The notes under the pieces were generated by a model that worked only from the letters and a program-made list of their open reading frames with translations, was not told the origin of the DNA and ran no database searches. From positions 1 to 64,000 of the forward strand of contig JAMPII010000005.1 of NCBI GenBank assembly GCA_023662835.1: a DNA stretch of 64,000 nucleotides, written 5' to 3'. A program made the position numbers and the translations under genes. Positions 45,293-52,690 of the stretch are shown one piece after another. The first letter of the stretch is position 1, and every line of letters starts with the position of its first letter. This DNA comes from Muribaculaceae bacterium. GTDB taxonomy: Bacteria > Bacteroidota > Bacteroidia > Bacteroidales > Muribaculaceae.

Positions 45293-46144
45293 TTAATTAG
45301 CCGAATGGTAGCCGACTAATCCCTCCATGGGCGATTTGAGCACTGTGGCCACATTGGTGTCGAGTGCATCGGCAGCCTCAAGAAGCACAGGACGATAGAG
45401 GTAGGCGATTGAGCCGACAAAACTTACGGGAAGCTGGCGGTAGCGGTCGTACTGGGCAACGTTTCTAACAAAAAATGATTTGAATTCGTTGAGCACCAAG
45501 CGGTGTATTGCAGGCTCCTCGATATTTTTAAGAAGGAATGGGGTTACAGAGGCCAGAAAGCGGTTGGGCATAGGTTCCTTATAAACGCGGCGAAGTATTG
45601 AATTCGACTCTAAATTATACTCATCGAGGAAACGTTCGCATAATTCACGCGGAAGTTGGTGTTTCAGTACGTCGCCAATCAGGTGGCGCCCAAGTACAGC
45701 GCCGCTACCCTCGTCGCCCAGAATATAGCCTAGTGGACTAACATGATCTTTTATCTCTGATCCGTTGTAGTATCCCGAATTGGCACCGGTGCCGAGAATG
45801 CAGGCAATGCCTTCGTTTAATCCGAATAGTGCTCGAGCCGCTCCTAGCAGGTCGGAGTTGGCCTCTATATGAATAGCCTCCGGTAAATTGTTGCGCAAAG
45901 CGCGGCGCATCGAACGGCAAACGTCTTCGTCGATACATCCGGCTCCATAGAAATAAACTTCTGTAATTTCACTCTTTGTTTCGCCAAGCTGGCTCACCAA
46001 CTCGTCGTCGAGATACTGTGAAATTTCTTCTTCGGTGAGCATTAGCGCATTGAATCCCGAAGTGAACAGCTGGCGAATTACTTTCCCGCCATCGAGAACA
46101 CACCATTCAACTTTTGTGCTCCCGCTATCAGCAATAAGCTTCAT
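45293..46144 (-). CDS. BadF/BadG-type ATPase, N-acetylglucosamine-kinase-like
   Basis: Cytosolic sugar-kinase-fold protein of 283 residues. The ASKHA phosphate motif is at the N-terminus (LIADSGSTKVEWCVLDGGK); the second phosphate motif lies in CILGTGANSGYYNG, with GYILGDEGSGAVLGRHL as the family signature and VSFVGSIAYLYRPVL near the end. In mammals and some bacteria such proteins phosphorylate N-acetylglucosamine. The gene lies upstream of a run that ends in a GH20 hexosaminidase, which supports an amino-sugar role (inference). A BcrA-type activator is less likely because no cluster-binding cysteine motif is seen. Confidence 0.8.
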   Translation of the reverse strand: MKLIADSGSTKVEWCVLDGGKVIRQLFTSGFNALMLTEEEISQYLDDELVSQLGETKSEITEVYFYGAGCIDEDVCRSMRRALRNNLPEAIHIEANSDLLGAARALFGLNEGIACILGTGANSGYYNGSEIKDHVSPLGYILGDEGSGAVLGRHLIGDVLKHQLPRELCERFLDEYNLESNSILRRVYKEPMPNRFLASVTPFLLKNIEEPAIHRLVLNEFKSFFVRNVAQYDRYRQLPVSFVGSIAYLYRPVLLEAADALDTNVATVLKSPMEGLVGYHSAN

Positions 46145-46180
46145 TGATATACCTTATATTATTAATGAGAAGATAATGGC

Positions 46181-46210
46181 CGGGGCGACGCATTTGTATG
46201 CGCCGCCCCG
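46181..46210 (-). terminator. Hairpin after rpmH
   Basis: Arms 46181-46193 and 46198-46210 (13 base pairs, TTGT loop on the plus strand). The single irregular pair is G-U in minus-strand RNA but A-C on the plus strand, which agrees with use by rpmH. No U-tract. Confidence 0.65.
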
Positions 46211-46263
46211 ATAAGAGTCACCGCGCCGCGCAGGCACGGTGCTATACGTTATTCCCGTAATTA

Positions 46264-46419
46264 TTACTTGGAAGCGATACCGTCGCTAACAGTAAGCGAG
46301 TAACGACCTTTGGCACGACGGCGTGCCAACACTTTGCGGCCATTGGGGGTTGACATGCGTTCACGGAAACCGTGCTTGTTCACTCTCTTGCGGTTTGAGG
46401 GTTGAAATGTTCTTTTCAT
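46264..46419 (-). CDS. rpmH: 50S ribosomal protein L34
   Basis: Very small basic large-subunit protein of 51 residues. Its sequence begins [20 protein letters not shown], continues with [19 protein letters not shown], and ends in [11 protein letters not shown]. The family is usually 44-52 residues, and the first half is nearly invariant in bacteria. A full -33/-7 promoter lies about 90 bases upstream on the minus strand and a GC-rich hairpin follows. In many bacteria rpmH sits near dnaA and rnpA; here neither is beside it, as in other Bacteroidales. Confidence 0.97.
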   Translation of the reverse strand: MKRTFQPSNRKRVNKHGFRERMSTPNGRKVLARRRAKGRYSLTVSDGIASK

Positions 46420-46508
46420 TGCTGTAATATTCTTATTTTCTTATTGTTTCATTTCTCTGTCGGCACCGTGCCTTCACTTATCTGTTGGGCTGGTACACAA
46501 AGCGACTG

Positions 46509-46540
46509 CAAAATTACGATAAACATTTGTTTTTTGCAAA
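46509..46540 (-). promoter_or_regulatory. Promoter of rpmH
   Basis: On the minus strand TTTG (46540-46537), a 20-base spacer and TAATTTTG (46516-46509), followed by CA. Full consensus match. Confidence 0.75.
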
Positions 46541-46598
46541 CATTTTTTTTTGTTCGGCTCTCTCAAATTTTTCGGACTACAATAATTTAGATAAAAAC

Positions 46599-46629
46599 TT
46601 TGTTAATTTAAGAAACGATTGTAAATTTG
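46599..46629 (+). promoter_or_regulatory. Promoter of perR-like gene
   Basis: TTTG (46599-46602), a 19-base spacer and TAAATTTG (46622-46629), full consensus. The leader to the TTG start codon at 46655 would be about 18 bases. Confidence 0.7.
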
Positions 46630-46654
46630 TAATAGTTATAAAATTGTAATATAA

Positions 46655-47077
46655 TTGAATAGTTCCATCTCGCATATCAGCAATGTTTTGGGATCGCACG
46701 GTATCCGGCCGTCGGCGCAGCGTATAGCCGTGCTTGGTGTGCTAATGCAGCATAGAGTGCATCCGAATGCCGAGCAGATCCTGGAAATGCTGTTACCGCA
46801 GATGCCTACGCTGTCGCTCACAACTGTTTACAATACACTCCGTTTGTTAGTGCAGCAGGATGTAGTGCGCATGCTTGGTGTGGATCGTCGTTCAGCGCGA
46901 TATGATTATTCCGAGATGCCACATGCGCATGTGTGGTGTCGACAGTGTGGTGAACTGGCCGATGTAGATACACAACTATTACCTGTTGCCGGTGGTTTTA
47001 ACCTACATAATTATATAATTGATGAGGTGGACATTTGTTACAAGGGGTTGTGCCCGCGATGTGCCGCCGCAAAATAG
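46655..47077 (+). CDS. Fur/PerR-family transcriptional regulator
   Basis: Metal-dependent repressor of 140 residues. The N-terminal winged helix (about 10-80) has RPSAQRIAVLGVLM and LTTVYNTLRLLVQQ; the dimerisation domain follows with two CxxC zinc pairs (Cys95/Cys98 and Cys133/Cys136) and PHAHVWC histidines. The only available start upstream of the domain is TTG at 46655, because an in-frame stop lies at 46652. It is 49 bases upstream of a rubrerythrin gene on the same strand, which makes a peroxide sensor (PerR) more likely than an iron-uptake Fur. This is inference from context. Confidence 0.88.
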   Translation: MNSSISHISNVLGSHGIRPSAQRIAVLGVLMQHRVHPNAEQILEMLLPQMPTLSLTTVYNTLRLLVQQDVVRMLGVDRRSARYDYSEMPHAHVWCRQCGELADVDTQLLPVAGGFNLHNYIIDEVDICYKGLCPRCAAAK

Positions 47078-47126
47078 ATAACGTTTCAATTCAATAATCA
47101 TAAACTAATTACAAAAACAAACAGTC

Positions 47127-47678
47127 ATGAAAAAGAAATTCATCTGCACAGTGTGTGGTTATATCCACGAAGGAGACGAAGCTCCCGAAAAATGCCCGCT
47201 TTGCGGCGCACCTAAGTCAAAATTCGAAGAACTCGACCAGAACGCCCTTCTTCAGTTTGTGACAGAACATGTTATTGGTGTTGCCAAAGATACCGACGAT
47301 GAGATGAAGGCCGATTTGCTGGCTCACTTCAATGGAGAATGTACTGAGGTAGGTATGTATCTCGCAATGTCGCGTCAAGCTGATCGTGAAGGCTATCCGG
47401 AAGTTGCTGAAGCTTTTAAACGTTATGCATTCGAAGAGGCTGAACATGCTTCAAAATTTGCTGAACTTTTGGGCGAATGCGTGTGGGACACAAAGACCAA
47501 TTTGGAAAAACGCATGGCTGCTGAAGCCGGAGCTAATGCCGACAAGATGCGTATTGCACGTCGGGCAAAGGAGCTGAATCTGGATGCTATACACGACACA
47601 GTTCACGAAATGGCTAAGGACGAGGCTCGTCACGGTCAGGGTTTCCAGGGCCTGTACAACCGTTTCTTCAAAAAATAA
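47127..47678 (+). CDS. rbr: Reverse rubrerythrin (NADH peroxidase type)
   Basis: Di-iron peroxidase protecting anaerobes from hydrogen peroxide. It is 183 residues with the rubredoxin-like [Fe(SCys)4] domain at the N-terminus (Cys7/Cys10 in CTVCGY and Cys23/Cys26 in CPLCGAP), ahead of the ferritin-like four-helix domain. That domain carries the ligand motifs [35 protein letters not shown] and [12 protein letters not shown]. The domain order is the reverse of classical rubrerythrin. It probably forms an operon or regulon with the perR-like gene and is followed by a terminator-like hairpin. Confidence 0.94.
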   Translation: MKKKFICTVCGYIHEGDEAPEKCPLCGAPKSKFEELDQNALLQFVTEHVIGVAKDTDDEMKADLLAHFNGECTEVGMYLAMSRQADREGYPEVAEAFKRYAFEEAEHASKFAELLGECVWDTKTNLEKRMAAEAGANADKMRIARRAKELNLDAIHDTVHEMAKDEARHGQGFQGLYNRFFKK

Positions 47679-47731
47679 ATTATTTATAATGTATCTTCTA
47701 TAACTACATAGGGGATAATTTGGAGAACACA

Positions 47732-47765
47732 GTACCTCGAAAGTCGGTTTGAACTTTCGGGGTAC
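47732..47765 (+). terminator. Hairpin after rubrerythrin
   Basis: GTACCTCGAAAGT (47732-47744) pairs with ACTTTCGGGGTAC (47753-47765); the one irregular pair is U-G in plus-strand RNA. It is followed by AATTCTTTAATTT. The 310-base gap 47679-47988 otherwise holds only the promoter of the next gene. Confidence 0.7.
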
Positions 47766-47913
47766 AATTCTTTAATTTAGATTTGGAAAACATATATTAT
47801 AGGACAGGCCCTAAACGGTTTAAGAGGTTCTAACTTTTATTGTCTGACAGCCTCTAAAAATAGGAAAGCAAAGAAAATTTTACCACGGCTTGCAAAAAAA
47901 AACAAAAAAAAAA

Positions 47914-47942
47914 TTGCATATCATAAAAATTGCTTAACTTTG
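47914..47942 (+). promoter_or_regulatory. Promoter of small lipoprotein gene
   Basis: TTG (47914-47916), an 18-base spacer and TAACTTTG (47935-47942), followed by CA. Spacing is one base short of the usual 19-21. Confidence 0.5.
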
Positions 47943-47988
47943 CAACGTTTTTGAAGCTAAAAATTGTTTTATTATTAATTACACAAAA

Positions 47989-48204
47989 ATGAAAAAGTTA
48001 GTTTTATTACTTGCTGTTGTATTCAGCGTATCACTCTTCTCTTGCGGTGGCTCAAACAATGCTGCTGACGCTGCTGCTGATTCTGCAGTTGTAGAAGAAA
48101 CTGTAGTTGAAGAAGTTGTTGTAGCAGTTCCTGACAGCACTGTTGCTGATTCTGCTGCCGTTGTAGCTGACAGCGCTGCTGTTGCTGCTCCCGTTGCTGA
48201 ATAA
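47989..48204 (+). CDS. Small Ala/Val/Asp-rich lipoprotein
   Basis: A 71-residue protein with a textbook lipoprotein signal: basic start, hydrophobic core and lipobox SLFSC with Cys19. The mature part is only about 52 residues of low complexity, made almost wholly of Ala, Val, Asp, Glu and Ser with a repeated ADSAAV unit. I recognise no family. It has a dedicated promoter and a terminator, so it is probably a highly expressed envelope lipoprotein, perhaps a spacer or structural component of the outer membrane (inference). Confidence 0.75.
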   Translation: MKKLVLLLAVVFSVSLFSCGGSNNAADAAADSAVVEETVVEEVVVAVPDSTVADSAAVVADSAAVAAPVAE

Positions 48205-48235
48205 TCTTGTGATTATCACTACACAGCATGAAATA

Positions 48236-48266
48236 AGCTGACCACTCTCCGTGATCAGCTTTTTTT
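48236..48266 (+). terminator. Terminator after small lipoprotein
   Basis: AAGCTGACCAC pairs with GTGATCAGCT plus a T (one mismatch), followed directly by seven T bases (48260-48266). Confidence 0.75.
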
Positions 48267-48283
48267 GTGCCCGATTTTTTTCG

Positions 48284-48291
48284 TACTTTTG
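48284..48291 (+). promoter_or_regulatory. -7 promoter box for rpoN
   Basis: TACTTTTG, 18 bases before the rpoN ATG at 48310. The short distance argues against the GTG start at 48298 being used with a leader. Confidence 0.4.
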
Positions 48292-48309
48292 TAATAAGTG
48301 TCGTTTATT

Positions 48310-49740
48310 ATGGATGAATCGTTAAATCTGTCGCAACAACAGCGTCTACAGCAAAAATTGTCACCGTTGCAGGTGAGATTCGGTAAGATGCTGGAGATGA
48401 CCGGTCCGGAGCTGGAGGATGAGGTTCGGCGTGTGCTTGACGATAATCCTGCGCTGACAGAAGTTGACAATGACGAAACAAATTCCGTCGACCATCTTGA
48501 TGCGTTCAATGAAACTGCTGAGCAAGTTCAGATGGCTGACTATGCCAACGATGACGAACTACCTCCCCAATTATATGCAACGGCCTCAGGTCATGATTAT
48601 GTAGAGCCGTTCGCTGCCGACACGTCGGTTACGATGCTTGATGCAATCGTTGAACAGTTGGCTGAGTTGCCGCTATCTCCCCAACAGCAGCAAATAGGCA
48701 TTTATGTTGCCGGAAATATCGACGATAATGGCTATTTGGTTCGCGACGTAACTGCGATGGCCGACGATATTGAAGTGCACACGGGTAGATATGTTTCGCC
48801 TCAACAGGTTCAGCAAGTCCTTGACATTGTTCGGTCGCTCGACCCCCCTGGAATAGGTGCTGTTGACTTGCGCGACTGTTTGCTGCTGCAGTTACGCCGT
48901 CGCAAACCGTCGGCCACGCGTGATACTGCTATAGAAATTATTACACATTATTTCGATATTTTCTCTCTCAAGCACTATCCGCGCTTGTTGTCATCATTAG
49001 GAATAACAGAACCGCAGCTAAAGGATGCGCTTGCTCTTATTCGACAACTTAACCCTAAGCCGGGCAGTCTATTGCAAATTGATACCAACTACGAAAGAAC
49101 CCACCATATTGTGCCTGATTTCGCTGTTGAAGTTGACGGTGATATTGTTACGGTTAGTCTTCCAAACCGAATTCCGGAATTGGCCATTGAATCGACTTTT
49201 AGCCTTGAGGCTGAACCAAAAGCGACAACGTCATCGGCACAGAGCGCTGCGATGTTTGTGAAACAGAAGCGAGACGAAGCTCTTGATTTTATGCGTCTTT
49301 TAAAGATGAGGCAGAATACGCTGCTGCGCATAATGGAGGCTGTAGTTGAATTACAACGCGATTTTTTTGTGAAAGGTGCTTGTGCAAACACAGCCCTTAT
49401 ACATCCAATGATTCTCAAGGATGTAGCGGCTTTGACAGGTTACGATCTATCTGTAATTTCCCGAGCTACAGCCGGCAAATATGTAGCCACACCGGCGGGC
49501 GTTTACCCGTTGAAAATGTTCTTCAACGAGCGCACAAACGATGTTGACGATACTTCGGCACATGAGATCATGAATGTTATACTCGAAATTATCAATTCTG
49601 AAGATAAAAAACATCCTTTGTCGGACGATGCTATCACCCAGCAGCTGCAGAAGCGGGGCTATGATATAGCCCGACGTACGGTTGCAAAATATAGAGAACG
49701 CATGGCTATTCCGGTTGGGCGCCTGCGGCGGGAACTTTAG
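48310..49740 (+). CDS. rpoN: RNA polymerase sigma-54 factor
   Basis: Alternative sigma factor that needs enhancer-binding ATPases. From the ATG at 48310 it is 476 residues; an upstream GTG would add four. Region I is glutamine/leucine rich (LSQQQRLQQKLSPLQVRFGKML, in part), followed by the acidic region II, the core-binding domain (about 90-280) and the DNA-binding part with a helix-turn-helix. Near the C-terminus is the RpoN box ARRTVAKYRERM. The terminal residues GRLRREL are typical. No enhancer-binding protein is in this window. Confidence 0.95.
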   Translation: MDESLNLSQQQRLQQKLSPLQVRFGKMLEMTGPELEDEVRRVLDDNPALTEVDNDETNSVDHLDAFNETAEQVQMADYANDDELPPQLYATASGHDYVEPFAADTSVTMLDAIVEQLAELPLSPQQQQIGIYVAGNIDDNGYLVRDVTAMADDIEVHTGRYVSPQQVQQVLDIVRSLDPPGIGAVDLRDCLLLQLRRRKPSATRDTAIEIITHYFDIFSLKHYPRLLSSLGITEPQLKDALALIRQLNPKPGSLLQIDTNYERTHHIVPDFAVEVDGDIVTVSLPNRIPELAIESTFSLEAEPKATTSSAQSAAMFVKQKRDEALDFMRLLKMRQNTLLRIMEAVVELQRDFFVKGACANTALIHPMILKDVAALTGYDLSVISRATAGKYVATPAGVYPLKMFFNERTNDVDDTSAHEIMNVILEIINSEDKKHPLSDDAITQQLQKRGYDIARRTVAKYRERMAIPVGRLRREL

Positions 49741-49793
49741 CCCCTTTTTGAGTGTTCTAATTCAGAGGGACGGCAATAATATGTCCGCTGACA

Positions 49794-50393
49794 ATGAATA
49801 AGATTGCAAAAATTACATCATGGATTCTTAGTCCACTGCTAATTCCGACCTACGGAACAGCAATGGCGCTGTGGCTTACCGTTTACAATACGCTTTCGCC
49901 CGGTATTATATGGCGGGTCGTAGCAATGGTTTGGGCTATAACCTGTTTGGTGCCGGTGATAGCCATATTAATTATGTGGCGGATGCATGTAGTCGCCGAT
50001 CCCGGGCTGAACAATCGCACTGAGCGCTCAATACCATATTTGCTAACTATTGTTTGCTATATAATTGCTGTATTTTATCTTCGGTTCATCCACGCGCCCT
50101 ATTGGATGTGGATGTTCTTTGTGGCGGGAGCTTGCGCGGCAGTAGTGTCGCTGGTTGTTAATTTACGGTGGAAAATCAGTGCTCATATGGCTGCTACTGG
50201 TGGGCTGGTTGCTATGTCGTTCCGGATAGCATCGTTGCAAGTGGCCGTTGTGGATATGTGGCCTGTGATAACATGTTTGGTTCTTCTTGCCGGATTGCTT
50301 GGCTCTAGCCGTATATTGCTGAGGTGTCATACACTGGCTCAAGTGCTTGCCGGAACAGCAAACGGTTTCTTCTGGGTTTGGCTACTCACCTGA
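49794..50393 (+). CDS. PAP2-like membrane protein
   Basis: Integral membrane protein of 199 residues with about six hydrophobic helices. Weak versions of the PAP2 phosphatase motifs are placed in the right order: NNRTERSIPY (motif 1 region), KISAHMAATGG (motif 2 region, His present) and SRILLRCHTLAQVLAG (motif 3, Arg and His present). It could be a lipid phosphatase acting on undecaprenyl- or phosphatidylglycerol-type substrates, or a degenerate relative. It follows rpoN by 53 bases. Its TGA stop codon lies inside repeat copy D. Confidence 0.72.
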   Translation: MNKIAKITSWILSPLLIPTYGTAMALWLTVYNTLSPGIIWRVVAMVWAITCLVPVIAILIMWRMHVVADPGLNNRTERSIPYLLTIVCYIIAVFYLRFIHAPYWMWMFFVAGACAAVVSLVVNLRWKISAHMAATGGLVAMSFRIASLQVAVVDMWPVITCLVLLAGLLGSSRILLRCHTLAQVLAGTANGFFWVWLLT

Positions 50394-50416
50394 AATTTTA
50401 TGAATTGGGCTCTTAA
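50389..50416. repeat. Degenerate palindromic repeat (copy D)
   Basis: In the orientation opposite to copies B and C, CCTGAAATTTTATGA is identical over 15 bases to copy A's right arm. It is followed by ATTGGGCTCTTAA in place of TATGGGCCCTTAG. The left GGGCCC end is lost. It supplies the stop codon of the PAP2-like gene. Confidence 0.6.
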
Positions 50417-50458
50417 TCACTTCTTAATCACTTCTGTGTCGGAGTTTAAAATTTTTAT

Positions 50459-50466
50459 TATCTTTG
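50459..50466 (+). promoter_or_regulatory. -7 promoter box for purE
   Basis: TATCTTTG, 22 bases before the purE start codon; no clear -33 element. Confidence 0.5.
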
Positions 50467-50488
50467 TAGTATAATAAAAGTTTTTGTT

Positions 50489-50995
50489 ATGACCCCATTA
50501 GTTAGTATAATTATGGGCAGTACATCAGATCTGCCCATTCTGTCGAAGGCAGCTCAGTTGCTCGACGAAATGGAGATACCTTTTGAGATGAACGCTTTGT
50601 CGGCTCACCGTACGCCTGCTCAGGTAGAGGAGTTTGCCGCCAATGCAGCATCGCGTGGCGTGAAGGTGATAATTGCCGCCGCCGGCATGGCCGCAGCGCT
50701 TCCGGGTGTGATTGCTGCAAACACAACATTGCCGGTAATCGGAGTACCTATTGCATCGACACTCGATGGAATAGATGCGCTTCTTTCAATCGTGCAGATG
50801 CCTCCGGGCATTCCCGTAGCTACAGTCGGCATAAATGCCGGCTACAATGCTGCTCTTTTAGCTGTACAGATGCTGGCTCTCTCCGACGAAGCGCTAGCCG
50901 GACGATTTGCAGAGTTCAAAAATGCACTGTCAGGTAAAATTGTGAAAGCTAACGCTGAGTTGGCACAGGTGAAATATAAGTTCAAGACAAACTGA
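50489..50995 (+). CDS. purE: N5-carboxyaminoimidazole ribonucleotide mutase
   Basis: Purine-biosynthesis enzyme that moves the carboxyl group of N5-CAIR to give CAIR. It is 168 residues, standard class I length. Signature segments are IIMGSTSDLPILSKAA at the start, NALSAHRTPAQVEEF with the catalytic histidine, IAAAGMAAALPGVIAANT and VIGVPI. It is followed 6 bases later by ispG, so purE and ispG are probably co-transcribed; they belong to unrelated pathways. No purK is adjacent. Confidence 0.95.
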   Translation: MTPLVSIIMGSTSDLPILSKAAQLLDEMEIPFEMNALSAHRTPAQVEEFAANAASRGVKVIIAAAGMAAALPGVIAANTTLPVIGVPIASTLDGIDALLSIVQMPPGIPVATVGINAGYNAALLAVQMLALSDEALAGRFAEFKNALSGKIVKANAELAQVKYKFKTN

Positions 50996-51001
50996 AAAGG
51001 A

Positions 51002-52663
51002 ATGTCCGCAAAGTTTGACTATCACCGCCGGCCTGCATGGGAAGTCGGCATTGGGCATATACGCATAGGCTCTGAGAATCCGATTGCTATTCAATCGATG
51101 ACAAATACTTCTACCACCGACACTGCCGCTTCTGTGAAGCAATGTCGTGAGATTGCCCAGGCAGGCGCCGACATCGTGCGGCTTACGGCTCAGGGAGTGC
51201 GTGAAGCCGAGAATATCGGTGTGATTCGAAGCCGTTTACGCGATATGTCGGTTGATGTGCCTTTGGTTGCGGATATTCATTTCAATCCCAAAGCCGCTTT
51301 TGCCGCTGCAGAGGTGACTGATAAGGTGCGTATTAATCCCGGAAACTTTGTGGACCCCGGACGCACATTCAAGAAACTCGAATTTACAGACGAAGAATAT
51401 GCTACCGAGCTGGCGCGCATTGATGATGTGTTCGGTTCATTTCTCGACGTATGTGCCGCTCACGCAACAGCTGTTCGCATTGGTGTAAATCACGGTTCAT
51501 TGTCCGACCGCATAATGAGCCGTTACGGCGATACGCCTGACGGAATGGTTGAAAGTGCAATGGAATTCCTGCGTGTCGCTGTGAAACGCAACTTTAAGGA
51601 TATTGTCATATCGATAAAGGCCAGCAATGTTGTAGTAATGGTGGAAACTGTAGTTCGGCTTGTTCGCGCCATGGACGCTGAAGGTATGGCCTTTCCGCTT
51701 CATCTTGGTGTGACAGAGGCTGGCGACGGCGAAGACGGACGTGTAAAAAGTGCTTCGGGAATAGGATGTCTCCTCAGCCGAGGAATAGGGGATACAATAC
51801 GTGTGTCGCTTAGTGAAAATCCAGCCAACGAAGTGCCTGTGGCTGCTGAACTCGTAAAGTATATAACAAGTCGGGCAGCCGAATTTGGGCTGGATTCTAT
51901 GTTCGGCTATCTTCCAGAGGTTGATTTCTGTTCAACGGCAGTAGATGGAATAGGTGGTGACAATCCAACTGTTGTTGTAAATCCGGCCGAGGTTGTTTTA
52001 ACCGACTATATAACAATAGAGTCGCCGCAGCGGCTGCTTGATGCAGAATTTGTTGCTCAGTTGCGCAAGCAACCAAACCGTGTGTTGGTGCTTGAGCCGG
52101 GACAGTGGCTTAATATTCCGGGCGCAATCCTGGCAATGGCTACTAAACTTCGGACCGAAGGTATCGGCAATCCGTTGTTGCCTCATGTCACATACACAGG
52201 TTCCGACCACGAGAAAATATCGATTCATGCCGCAGCCGATTTTGGTACGCTGTTGCTTTCGGGCCTTCGCGACGGAATTTGGATAGAAGCACCAAAAATG
52301 AATGAAAAATTCAGCATGAATCTGTCGCTTACAATTCTTCAAGCAACACGCATCCGTTTCACGCGAACTGAGTTTATTGCCTGTCCCGGATGTGGACGTA
52401 CAATGTTCAATCTCGAACAGACGCTCTCGGCCGTCAAATCGGCTACAGGTCATTTGAAAGATCTGAAAATCGGCGTGATGGGCTGTGTTGTAAACGGACC
52501 GGGTGAAATGGCTGATGCCGACTTTGGATATGTTGGAGCAGGGGTAGGGCGTATAAGTTTGTATAAAGGGCGTAAATGTGTGGAAAAAAATATACCGCAA
52601 GAGGATGCTATCCCCAGGCTCATAGCCCTCATCAAGGCCTCAGGGCTTTGGCACGAACCGTAA
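51002..52663 (+). CDS. ispG: 4-hydroxy-3-methylbut-2-enyl diphosphate synthase
   Basis: Iron-sulfur enzyme of the MEP isoprenoid pathway that converts MEcPP to HMBPP. At 553 residues it is the long form found in Bacteroidetes, Chlamydiae and plants, with an extra domain between the N-terminal TIM barrel (about 10-270) and the C-terminal reductase-like domain (about 450-553). The cluster ligands are Cys461 and Cys464 (CPGC) and Cys495 (GCVVNGPGE), with Glu502 as the fourth ligand. TIM-barrel motifs IQSMTNTSTTD, RINPGN and GVNHGSLS are clear. Confidence 0.96.
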   Translation: MSAKFDYHRRPAWEVGIGHIRIGSENPIAIQSMTNTSTTDTAASVKQCREIAQAGADIVRLTAQGVREAENIGVIRSRLRDMSVDVPLVADIHFNPKAAFAAAEVTDKVRINPGNFVDPGRTFKKLEFTDEEYATELARIDDVFGSFLDVCAAHATAVRIGVNHGSLSDRIMSRYGDTPDGMVESAMEFLRVAVKRNFKDIVISIKASNVVVMVETVVRLVRAMDAEGMAFPLHLGVTEAGDGEDGRVKSASGIGCLLSRGIGDTIRVSLSENPANEVPVAAELVKYITSRAAEFGLDSMFGYLPEVDFCSTAVDGIGGDNPTVVVNPAEVVLTDYITIESPQRLLDAEFVAQLRKQPNRVLVLEPGQWLNIPGAILAMATKLRTEGIGNPLLPHVTYTGSDHEKISIHAAADFGTLLLSGLRDGIWIEAPKMNEKFSMNLSLTILQATRIRFTRTEFIACPGCGRTMFNLEQTLSAVKSATGHLKDLKIGVMGCVVNGPGEMADADFGYVGAGVGRISLYKGRKCVEKNIPQEDAIPRLIALIKASGLWHEP

Positions 52664-52690
52664 AAATAAAAATTCCAAACAAACCTATAT

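Noticed and set aside
47791..47870. Weak hairpin AGAGGTTC...GCCTCT as a second terminator or RNA
   Set aside because: Only six bases pair over a long loop, with no U-tract and no conserved structure.
48023..48229. Glutamine-rich minus-strand frame opposite the small lipoprotein
   Set aside because: It arises from the low-complexity Ala/Val codons read in reverse; no promoter or start context.
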